Source of the DNA: Mesostigma viride
Taxonomy: Eukaryota > Streptophyta > Mesostigmatophyceae > Mesostigmatales > Mesostigmataceae
NCBI GenBank assembly: GCA_009746045.1
Contig: RPFO01000111.1
Location: 261,001 to 325,000, forward strand
DNA: 64,000 nt
Direction of reading: 5' to 3'
Shown: positions 44,001-52,446 of the stretch, one piece after another
How the letters are laid out: every line of letters begins with the position of its first letter
How positions within the stretch are numbered: position 1 is the first letter of the stretch
The notes under the pieces: model-generated
The model's database searches: none
What the model was told of the DNA's origin: nothing
The model's input: only the letters and a program-made list of their open reading frames with translations
Program-made: the position numbers and the translations under genes

Positions 44001-47000
44001 ACCAAAGGGCTCCTCCTGTGGTTTTGCGCCCACCCGCGGGTGGTTCACTGGCTCCGTGGCGCTCCCCCCCACTTGGTGCGGCTTGCCGCGGAAGGCCATG
44101 ACGAGCGCATTCAGGCCGCCTTGCAGGTGCTCCTCCCCGGCCCTAGCCTGCCAGCTCACTCCATGCGCTTGGCCACCCTCCCCTGCCGCATGGGCGGGTG
44201 TGGGCTCACCCGCGCCGCCCGCCTCGCCCCCGCCGCCTTCCTTGGCTCTGTTGCTCAGGCCTGGGCGGAGATCCGCCGGTTGGTCCCCAGCGCCGTCAGC
44301 GCCATTCCCGACTTGGTCACCCCATCCCCCTTCCCCTTTGTGCAGGCTGTGCAGGATTCTTACCTCGGGATCCAGCAGGCTTGCGACCTCGTCCGCCCCG
44401 CTCAGGCCGTCCACCGTCGCCTGCCCCGGGGCACGCCCGGCGTGTCCACTGTCGTCAGTCCTAGTGTCTTCCCTGCCTGCGTTCATGAAAAACAACAAAA
44501 GACCTACGCGGGTATACTACACTGTGCCGACTGGATGGGTCTGCATGCGAGCTTGAACGATCAGGGGAAGGCTTGGCTTCACTCCGTTTCCCTTGAGGGG
44601 AGCGTGGGGTCCGCATTCCTGCGCGCCCTCCCCATGAGCCCTTTGTTCACACTGGTTCCGGCCCTTTACGCCATCGCTCTCCGCCACCAGCTCTTTGCCC
44701 CGCAACCTCTCATCACGGCGGGTGCGTCCTGCGGCAGCTGCGGGCTTGCTCTGGATACTACTGGGACGCACTACATCGCGTGCATGGGTGGCCAGCAGAA
44801 CCAGAACTGGTTCCTCTATCTCCATACCGCTCTCCTCCGGGTGGTGTGTGCCATGGTTCGGTCGGTCTTTCCCCACTCCACCATTAAGTGCGAGGACGCG
44901 GATGGGGCCGCCCTCTACTCACCCAACCACCGCCCCGACATTACCGTGCTTGACTACGACGGGCAGGGTTGCCACCTGCTCATCGATGTCTCCGTGGCTC
45001 GGCCGCTTTCCGGTCGCCACATCCTCCGGGCGGCTGTGGATGCCGGCGCTGCTGCCGCTGTGGCTGAGCGCGACAAGTTTGCCTCCTACGGCAATGTGGG
45101 GCCCCACCGGGTCATCCCCTTTGTCCTTGAGGAGTTCGGGGCCATGGGCCCCAAGACAGCGGAGTTTTTCCACGAGTGCTGCCAGCGCCGTGAAGACCGC
45201 CTCGACCTCGAGGGTCAGACCGCCCCGTGGTCGGCCCGCACGTGGTCCTCGTATTGGCGGCAGCGTCTGTCACTCGCCCTCACTCGCACCGTGGCTGATG
45301 TGTTATTCCGCCGCACCCGGGCCGACTTTGTCGCGACCCACGCGGTCTAGATTCCTTCCAGGCCTGCATGGTGGGCCGGCAGCGCTGTTGCTGCGTGTAG
45401 TTTTGTGATGTATAGTTAGTTGTACCTTGTGCCGCTGGCGTGATCCTTGGATGTCTGTGTCAGATTACTATTAATTTCTTCAGGGTTATTCTCCCAGTCA
45501 TCGGTTTTTTCCTTATGTTGCATGCCTATCTCACCTTCGTAATCTATCATTCTCAATGAATATATATATTACATCAGCTTTCCATGTGAACAGATAGGCC
45601 ACAGTCAATGTATGCATGCAACAATCACAATGAAATGATACAATGAAATGTTTAGCAATTACCGCTTGTGCAATGAATGACCCGCTTGAAGTTGTTGGGA
45701 CACAGGTGGAATTCGTCAATAAAATGACGGATCTTCAGGTGAACCCAGTACGGTAACTTGAGAAACGGCTCGGGCTGCTTTTTTAGCGTAGCACAGTACT
45801 TCAGGTAGCCAGCATGGTCCATCTCCTGAACAACAGGAGCGTGAGCCGGCCGGCGGGGGTCACCCTCGGGAAACATGCGGTCATTGCCAAGGAGAACGAT
45901 ACGGCCATTTGAGATAAAAACCCCACGCCACTCATCACCATGTAGGACGCATTGATAGTACCCTGCATCTGGAATGTTCAGGGACTTGGAGTATGCCGGG
46001 TAGTCGTGAATTATGCCAGCAAGAATGGACCTCACAAATGTCGTAGTGTAAACACCCGCCACGTCCAGCGTCACATCACAAATGTAATACCCCTTCCACA
46101 GTACCAGGAAGTCCTCAGCGATCAAGTCCAAAAAAATGGTCATGTTCTTGGGTGCCTTCCCCTTCATGGCGCCCACAAGAAGCACCATAGGGCAAAACCG
46201 CCCATTCACCATCACCCACTCGGGCAAGTTCACACAGGAAACAAACGCGGGCCAGCTGCTGTGGGTATCCATGAAAGACCTTGGACATACTCCGTCAAAA
46301 TTCAGAAGGAAGATGGTGTTCCGCGGCTGGCTGCGAAAGTCCCAGTTGTTCTTTATGTGCTGGATGGCACGGCTGTCTGCACGAACAGGTCCATGCACAA
46401 GAAACACCAGACGTAAAAAGAAAGGTATCCATCAGAGCAGTACAAACAAAAGATAAGCGCAAGAGGAAAAATCTCGAACTTGATACTTTGGCACACATTG
46501 CATAACAGAAGGCGTAGAAACAAGTGCAAACCTGCCTTTCAAGCCGTCCACAACGCGCGTGGATGAGTCTGGCTCCCTGTTTTCATGTTTCGCAGCGTAC
46601 TGAAGGGCTTCCGCCATTTCCGGGACTCGGAACCAGGCCCTAATCCGATCCATCAGGGGGAAGTGCCTAACCTGGCGATGCGCTTTCCGCGAGTTGACGA
46701 TGTCACCGTTTCTGTCAGTGTACGTCTCGTAGCGCGACAGCTTGCAAAGAGGGCAGCTCTTAGTAATCTTGTCCTTGTACAAGTAACCCTCGCATGGGCA
46801 GGCATCGTACACACGGTACCCCAAGCCCAAGCCTTTGATCACTTTCCGTGCCTTCGAGATACTGTCGGGCAGAGTGTTGCCCGCGGGGAGAACGTTTCCC
46901 AACAGCTTAAAGAGCTCATCAGCAAAGGTCTGAGGGCATGAGTTTTCCCCCATTAGCGTCAGCAATTGCAATGTAAACATCAAGGCCTTGCTCTCAGATC

Positions 47001-47145
47001 CCGGGTACAATGGCGTATCGTCCTTGACTCTGGCCACTGCTTCGTCATAATTTCTAGCAAACTGGCGTGCTGCATCCTCTCCACTGGCCGACCCGTCGTC
47101 AGGGTCCTCGGCCATGAATTCATCGACTGTCTGTCCTTGACGCAT
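41094..47145 (-). CDS. TNP2-type CACTA transposase, six exons
   Basis: Exons (minus strand) are 47145-46532, 46372-45663, 43574-43323, 43166-42643, 42473-42277 and 42120-41094. Every border is GT-AG and all phases agree, giving 1107 residues. Exons 1-2 carry the Transposase_21 signature: DTPLYPGSE, LPDSISKARKVIKGLGLGY, then a Cys-rich Y-D-A-C-P...C-P-L-C-K-L-S-R-Y block, LLNFDGVCPRSF, the THSSWPAFV motif and IIHDYPAYSKS. Exon 3 has four PPPEGD repeats and a basic run. Exon 4 matches DUF4218 (LPTILRGRL, then FLLAAVAMERIAP). Exons 5-6 carry the DUF4216-like part, a K-rich nuclear signal and an acidic tail. The enzyme excises and inserts CACTA elements. Intron 2 is 2.1 kb because of a LINE fragment. 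An additional 5' exon is possible. Confidence 0.85.
43798..45500 (+). mobile_element. 5'-truncated non-LTR retrotransposon in transposase intron 2
   Basis: It is inserted in the intron of the CACTA-3 transposase, antisense to that gene. It contains the 3' part of a LINE ORF (43866-45350) and a short 3' region; no poly-A tail or clear target duplication was found, so the limits are approximate. At its left edge is a hairpin (43800-43857) with arms AATATTGTGCGGAAACC and GGTTCCGCACAATATT. Confidence 0.65.
43866..45350 (+). CDS. C-terminal part of LINE polyprotein with restriction-like endonuclease
   Basis: The open frame of about 495 codons has no natural start and begins downstream of the reverse transcriptase. 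It opens with GVPVGDPDYVEEELR and LKDPQTKGLLLWFCAHPRVV, the post-RT region common in algal and oomycete LINEs. This is followed by RLATLPCRMGGCGL. Near the end a zinc-finger-like CGSCGLALDTTGTHYIAC precedes NHRPDITVLDYDGQGCHLLI and DVSVARP. That is the R-P-D...D-V pattern of PD-(D/E)XK restriction-like endonucleases of R2-type and related LINEs, which nick the target site. Without RT it cannot retrotranspose. The frame is open to TAG at 45350, so the insertion may be recent. Confidence 0.7.
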   Translation, partial: PLAGHSSPCLGVPVGDPDYVEEELRATVEQRTHVLETWARLKDPQTKGLLLWFCAHPRVVHWLRGAPPHLVRLAAEGHDERIQAALQVLLPGPSLPAHSMRLATLPCRMGGCGLTRAARLAPAAFLGSVAQAWAEIRRLVPSAVSAIPDLVTPSPFPFVQAVQDSYLGIQQACDLVRPAQAVHRRLPRGTPGVSTVVSPSVFPACVHEKQQKTYAGILHCADWMGLHASLNDQGKAWLHSVSLEGSVGSAFLRALPMSPLFTLVPALYAIALRHQLFAPQPLITAGASCGSCGLALDTTGTHYIACMGGQQNQNWFLYLHTALLRVVCAMVRSVFPHSTIKCEDADGAALYSPNHRPDITVLDYDGQGCHLLIDVSVARPLSGRHILRAAVDAGAAAAVAERDKFASYGNVGPHRVIPFVLEEFGAMGPKTAEFFHECCQRREDRLDLEGQTAPWSARTWSSYWRQRLSLALTRTVADVLFRRTRADFVATHAV

Positions 47146-48222
47146 TTACAATCTCTACATGGAGGGCCGGCATCGACCGTTGATGGTCAATGCCGGCCCT
47201 CCGTGGCTAACCAGTCGCCATCGGGATCACAAATCGAGCCACGCTAGGGCGTCTGCGCCAGTGAGACCACTGGCAGCTCACTAATCAACCGTGACCATGA
47301 AGTCCGGCTCAGTCGACATTTCCAGGAACGCATCCAACATAATTTGGCGATAAAACTCAGGAAGCCTGCAGGATGACCAATGAAACTGGACAATGTAGGT
47401 ATCCGTGGAGGAAGGGAAAGGAGACATCACGAAATTTGGCCAGCTAGCATGTGTGTCGATGTAAGTGTTCGGCTCGAGTCCGGTATCCATGGGTGGGTAG
47501 CAACCGACCGCCATCTTTCTGGTGCCACCCGCCGCCGTGATAGCCGCTAAGTCACCCGTTGCAAGTTTGAGTCTGCTCGCCAACGCTTTCGATGTCGTCG
47601 ATCCCTTTTGATCAAACGGACATTTTCTCAGTCATTCAAATGGTAGATATTACGGTCAGTGTACGGTAGTGTTGGTTAGTCACGGGCTCATTGGTAGAAG
47701 TCTACTGAAACGGTACAGCCTTAGCTCCTGAGGCCTCTGTACTTGTACCAAGCAGTACGGAGTTTAGCCGATCCGCACGCAGCCGCGCGGGGCGTGCGGG
47801 CCCCGCGCGAGGCGTGCGGTCCGGCCGTTTGTGTAGCTGCCGTTGGTGCCTTTTGGCGAAAGACGTTCAAAAAATTTTTGCGCGGGATGCTGCCAGGTTC
47901 GTCGATCTGCTGAATCCAACGGCGGACAGAGGCAGGTGCAGTGCGTCATGTATACGTTGGCACCGTCTCCGTTCGCAAAACGGGGGGATTCCGGACTTAG
48001 CCAGCCTTGGTCATCTGCATGGTGGTGTGCGACCGAACGTTGTAAATGCCGAGAAGGGTAGCAGTGCTACGACCAGCTCACGTGTGCAGTCCTGAGGAGT
48101 GGGAGCGATTTGATGCAAAGCGACCGAAGAGGAAAAGCCGAAACAAAACGTCGTTCCCGGAATATGTGCGGACCTTAAGACTGCAAATACGACCTTTGGC
48201 CGTGCATACCTGGTAGAGGGGT
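47146..48222. promoter_or_regulatory. Divergent intergenic region of CACTA-3
   Basis: This lies between the start of the transposase (minus) and the TNPA-like gene (plus). It contains a perfect 13-bp hairpin at 47161-47202 (GGAGGGCCGGCAT and ATGCCGGCCCTCC). A 100-codon minus frame at 47281-47583 contains YIDTHASWPNF, echoing the DTHSSWPAFV motif of exon 2; it may be an extra 5' exon or a duplicated fragment. GC-rich inverted CGCACGC blocks lie at 47775-47825. A bidirectional promoter is inferred from the gene layout. Confidence 0.4.
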
Positions 48223-50287
48223 ATGTCCTCAAGGAACAGGATGGCGATGGTGGATGCTCTCATTAACCGGGTAAAGAAGAGCTGCATAAACTTTCTAGAA
48301 ACATGTGTGGCTGACGACAACCGTGCAGAGCTGGATAAGTATGAGGCATCATGCTGGGTGCTAGACCCGACGACTGGTGAGCTCACCGCCCAGAAGCCCA
48401 AGGGCTCCAAACCCAAAGCCCTAAGTGTTGAAGAATTCGTAAAAAAGGAGCTGAGCCGGTGGCTAAGCAACGCCAGCTCCAAAAAGCGGCAGAGTGCTGG
48501 CGCCGAGGACGATGATGACGACGTGAAGGAAAATACCAAAGCGCTAAGCGACGTGACGAACATGCCAAAGGTAATAACGCTATCTTTAGCTACAGGAGTC
48601 TGCAAGCTTCTTGGTTTTTTCTTTCATCGCAGGTCTGCTACTAACCGACTTCCCGAATGTTAACGTCCTTATTCCATGCCCCGCCCTCTGCTTGCAGACA
48701 ACTCCTGCTGCCAAGCCGGCGGCAAAGCCGGCGGCAAAGCCGGCGGCCAAGCCGGAGGTCAAGCCGGAAGTAAAGCCGGAAGTAAAGCCGGAGGTCAAGC
48801 CGGAGGTCAAGCCGGAGGCCAAGCCTGTGCAGCATGCCACAGGCGTCCGAGCAGATGAAATTCGGAGACTCAGAGCTCGGCTCCAAGCCCTTGAGGAGGA
48901 GTTAGAGCAGGAAGTGGCAGGGTACGCGCCTGCACCTGTGGAGGTATCGGATGTGAGGCCGCCGCCTCCGGTGGCCAAGAAGGTTCTACCGCCGCCCGCT
49001 CCCGTTCCCAAGCAGCCTGTCATGCCGCCCCCTCCGGTGGCCAAGAAGGTTGTACCGCCGCCCCCTCCCGTTGGCACGCAGCCTGTCATGCCGCCCCCTC
49101 CGGTGCCCAGCAACGCTGTGCAGCCGTCCCCTCCGGTGCCCAACAACACCGTGGAGCCGCCCACTCCGGTGCCCAAGCTGGCCGACCTGCCAATGCCGGA
49201 TGGTCTCCCGCCTGCTCGTGTGCCTGCCATCAAGCCAGATGTCTTCGAGCCCATCACGTCGCGCCCCGCCGTCAACAAGCCGCCCGCCAGCAACAAGCCG
49301 GCCGCCAGCAAGAAGCCGGCCGCCAGCAAGAAGCCGGCTGCAAAGCGAAAGCTTCCTAGTGGTCCCATGGACTTGGGGCTTGCGCACTATCTGAGCACCT
49401 TACTGCCAACCGCGGTGGTTCAAGAGCGACCGGGCCCTGGTGGTTTCGGAGAAGCACTGCACGGGGCCTTCGTGGCACAAAGGTACAAGTACGAGCGCGA
49501 TGGGGCGCGGCCGGCTGCGTATGTTTGGGAGCCTGGCAAAGTGGTGGAGGTGAAGCCGAAGCTCAAGGCCCCTTACGGCACGCGGTTTGTGGAGCGTGAT
49601 GGGGGCTCGCAAATGCTGTTTGTTGACTTTGCCACGATGCATTACGGTGACGCCGAGGGCAACGAGAATGCGTGGGTCCTTCTGGGCAACGTCACTGACG
49701 ACGACCTTCGAGGCGCACGTGCGAAATTGAAGGAGAGTTGGGGGCCAGCAGAGGAGAAGGAGGAGGTGTCGGATGAGTATGTACCGGCCAAGCGAGCGCG
49801 GGCGCCACCCAAGGAGAAGGCGTCTGCCGGTGCTCCCTCCGCGCCAGCGATCCCGCCTGCCTCTAGCTCTTCGACCGCAACGGCGTCTGCCGGTGCTCCC
49901 TCCGCGCCAGCGATCCCGCCTGCCTCTAGCTCTCCGGCCGCAACAGCGTCTGCCGGTGCTCCCTCCGCGCCAGCGATCCCGCCTGCCTCTAGCCCTTCGC
50001 CCGCAATGGCGTCTGCCGGTGCTCCCTCCGCGCCAGCGATCCCGCCTGCCTCTAGCTCTTCGACCGCAACGGAGTCTGCCGGTGCTCCCTCCGCGCCAGC
50101 GATCCCGCCTGCCTCTAGCTCTCCGGCCGCAACGGCGTCTGCCGATGCTCCCTCCGCGCCAGATCTCACCGAGGCGGAACTGGAGCTTGCCGCGCTCAAG
50201 GCCATGATGGCAAAAGCGCAGCGGAAAGTTGAGCTGGAGCGGCAAGCAAAGGAGTCCCAGAGTCAGACTCCTGATCCGGTAATTTAG
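48223..50287 (+). CDS. TNPA-like accessory protein of CACTA-3
   Basis: Exons are 48223-48570 and 48698-50287 (GT-AG, phase 0), giving 645 residues. Residues 1-116 are helical and acidic-basic mixed, with VEEFVKKELSRWLS. Then come KPAA/KPEV repeats, a short coiled coil (ADEIRRLRARLQALEEELEQ), a long Pro-rich linker and AASKKPA repeats with RKL. A conserved globular part follows (about 330-450; GFGEALHGAFVAQRY, VDFATMHYGD), then the basic signal PAKRARAPPK, five near-perfect repeats of 25 residues (SAGAPSAPAIPPASS) and a C-terminal helix with ELELAALKAMMAKAQRK. In En/Spm the second gene encodes TNPA, which binds the subterminal repeats. The position and layout here suggest the same role, but I see no sequence similarity to TNPA itself. 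An upstream non-coding exon is possible. AATAAA is at about 50766. Confidence 0.62.
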
Positions 50288-50840
50288 TGGAATGTTTTTT
50301 CTGAAGCACGTTTTAGCTATGTAGTGATGTGGTGTTGTCACACCCAATTGCCATGTGCGTATATTTTTGTTACTCATGTATGTATCACTCTCATGCTAGG
50401 TCATGCATCATACCCACAGGCATAACCCATTTCACCATAGGATGTTTTGCTGGGCAACAACTATCTGCCGTGCCTGACTGCCCCCCCCCCCTGCCTTGCT
50501 GCCCTTGTGTCCTCTTCAATGGTGGTGCTCTGTGTGCCTGCAGGCCTCCAGAGCATGAGTGCTGGCAACTGTGTGGCTTTGTTCAGGCAAAGAAGCATCA
50601 TTGATCATGATGACACCTGAAGAAGAAGTAAATTAATTGGCTGGGCTTGATGCGGCCTGTGTTATTTCACAATGGTGTAAACGTATCGATGAGACGCCCA
50701 ATGTGGGGCTAAATCCTCATTGTAAATCAAGAGAGACAACTGTAATGGGATGTATTATTATTTCTAATAAAGAAACCATTTGGAATGATGGCCTGTTAAG
50801 CTGTTCTTAACAGTGCTTGTGTTGTAATGCTGGCAAATCT
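50288..50840 (+). other. 3' region of the TNPA-like gene
   Basis: Non-coding 3' UTR and flank. A C-run (50481-50490) and the AATAAA signal at about 50766 are the only features seen before the right subterminal array. Confidence 0.5.
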
Positions 50841-50844
50841 GCAT

Positions 50845-51200
50845 TTTCCCCTTTTTTATCACTGTCATTTTTACCACTTTGTGGTATTTTTTTACCACCC
50901 TCATTTTTACCACTTTTTTTTTTACCACCCTCACTTTTACCACTTTGTGGCGTGTTTTTACCACCCTCTTTTACCACTTGGTGGTATTTTTTACCACTTT
51001 GGTGGTAAAAGGGGTGGTAAAAGGTGGTAAAATGATTTTACCACCTGCTTTCTCCTAGCGTTTTCCCACCGTTTTACACTTTTCCACTTTTACCACTTTT
51101 TATCACTTTTTACCACTTTTTACCACTTTTTACCACTTTTTACCACTTTTTACCACTTTTTACCACCTACTTTTACCACTTTTACCACTTTTACGGCAAC
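50845..51200 (-). repeat. CACTA-3 right subterminal array
   Basis: About 25 copies of TTTTACCAC/TTTTATCAC lead to the GCAACCGAGTTCCTAGTG end. The inner part (51000-51030) also has inverse GTGGTAAAA units. It mirrors the left array. Confidence 0.88.
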
Positions 51201-51215
51201 CGAGTTCCTAGTGTA

Positions 51216-51980
51216 TGCGTTTAAATCAAAATTAATATCACAAACACTTAATGTATGAACTCCGCAGTCAGATTTTTATTTGAAGAAGCGACCAAAAGTG
51301 TGTCGTCGTGCAATATGCGTCCTGCAAGGCCGCGAGTCCCTAGCCTAATTCGAAATTCCAAACCATTCCATTGGCTCGTTTGAATTGCTCGCCAAAATTC
51401 CAGCAAAAAGCAAGCATTCGATTCTGTTCTACGGAGGCCGCATCTTGAACTTGAAAATGGGTTGATTTGCCGTTTTGTTCGTAAGTATCCCAGACCGCCA
51501 TGGCTTGCCGATTGCTGGCTGGCAATCAGGCGATGAGGCTAAGGGCAGGCTCGCACGGTTCTTGGCAATTCAAAGACAACGGGACGCTGTTTTTCTACAC
51601 TTGCCTCCCTAGCGCAAAAGCTTGCTACGCATGGGCGGGTCGACATGGCGTCGCATGGGCCGTGAAGCCGGACTTGAACGGACGATAGTGTTGTACTAGG
51701 TCAGCCAGGTTCAGGTTGCATATGATTCCACCGTTTTCCCTTCCTGATTCCACCGTTTTTCCTTCCCGATTCCTTGGATGAAATCTGGCCAAATCAGACA
51801 GAATAGTTCCTGCGGTGCCAAACGGGCGGTTACGAAAATGTGTGGCTGGAGTTTGTGCGAAGGGTAACTACTTTGACTGGTGCGCACTTGAAACTAGTCG
51901 GAATTGCTAGATGCCGCGGGGGTACACTTCAACATGAAAGCCGGACGTCGTGGGGGTCTCGGCTTGGGTTTCGGTAATGC
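51216..51980. other. Element B right terminal region, copy 1
   Basis: Continuation of 34801-35844 after CACTA-3, ending in TTTCGGTAATGC, the inverse of the left end. A 62-codon plus frame at 51500-51688 is unassigned. The direct repeat GATTCCACCGTTTT occurs twice at 51723-51762. It probably holds the 5' flank of the transposase gene. Confidence 0.4.
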
Positions 51981-51987
51981 TATCATT

Positions 51988-52446
51988 GCATTACCGAAAG
52001 AGGCAACATTCGTTTCCCTTGAAAATTCAAGTACAACGGACGGCGCGCAAATTTAAGCATACGGACTGATCCAGGACCGGATCGACCAAACCCGATCTGC
52101 CCAAATCTGCCCAAATCTTTCACTTCACGAGTCACTACCGGATCTGTACGGCAACTGCGGGCCGACTTCCTGATTCCGTGGACTCCGAGCATAGAACCTT
52201 TTCTAGACGGGAGTAGTTTTTGGACTCGGATCTACACCAACGGTCGTGGCAAAACTCGCTGGCATGAAAATAGAAACTTTGGAAGCATTTTGCTGGCATT
52301 AGGTAGCTGGAAAATACGGCGCTGCAAATAGGCATAATGCATTGTGAACATTTTCTCGTAACTAACGTGCCGCTCATCACGCATTTTTTAGTGGTCATAA
52401 TTTACATTTTACACTAGCTCGTACACTTGCTGCAGGGCATACGATA
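51988..52446 (+). promoter_or_regulatory. Element B left terminal region, copy 2
   Basis: Terminal repeat plus non-coding sequence before the BAH-like gene, matching 3029-3487 almost exactly. Conservation of a non-coding region in both copies mainly reflects their recent common origin. Confidence 0.4.

Larger units (their letters stand above)
35845..51213. mobile_element. CACTA-3, 15.4-kb apparently autonomous CACTA transposon
   Basis: The ends are CACTAGGAACTCGG and its inverse, with the inverted repeat continuing through TTGCCGTAAAA. TA is duplicated (35843-35844, 51214-51215). The subterminal regions are filled with GTGGTAAAA/GTGATAAAA repeats on both sides. It carries a six-exon TNP2 transposase (minus, 41094-47145) and a divergent TNPA-like gene (plus, 48223-50287), separated by about 1 kb of probable bidirectional promoter. 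Two later insertions sit inside: a YR retrotransposon (36013-40693) in the left array and a LINE fragment in transposase intron 2. Without them it would be about 9 kb. Confidence 0.9.
3029..51980. mobile_element. Element B copy 1: unclassified large DNA transposon, heavily interrupted
   Basis: The left end GCATTACCGAAA (3029-3040) is matched by its inverse TTTCGGTAATGC at 51969-51980, directly before copy 2, which starts with the same left end. Removing the later insertions (CACTA-1, CACTA-2, the YR element, LTR element 2, CACTA-3) leaves about 13 kb holding a plus-strand BAH-like gene (3488-15837) and a convergent minus-strand transposase gene (18372-33680 and beyond). The outside flanks (GTCAATT left, TATCATT right) are not an obvious target duplication. 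I know no superfamily with this end and gene pair, and call it unclassified. The exact ends are the least certain part. Confidence 0.6.

Noticed and set aside
51981..51987. TATCATT as target-site duplication of element B
   Set aside because: The left flank of copy 1 (GTCAATT) does not match, and copy 2 has no right end to compare.
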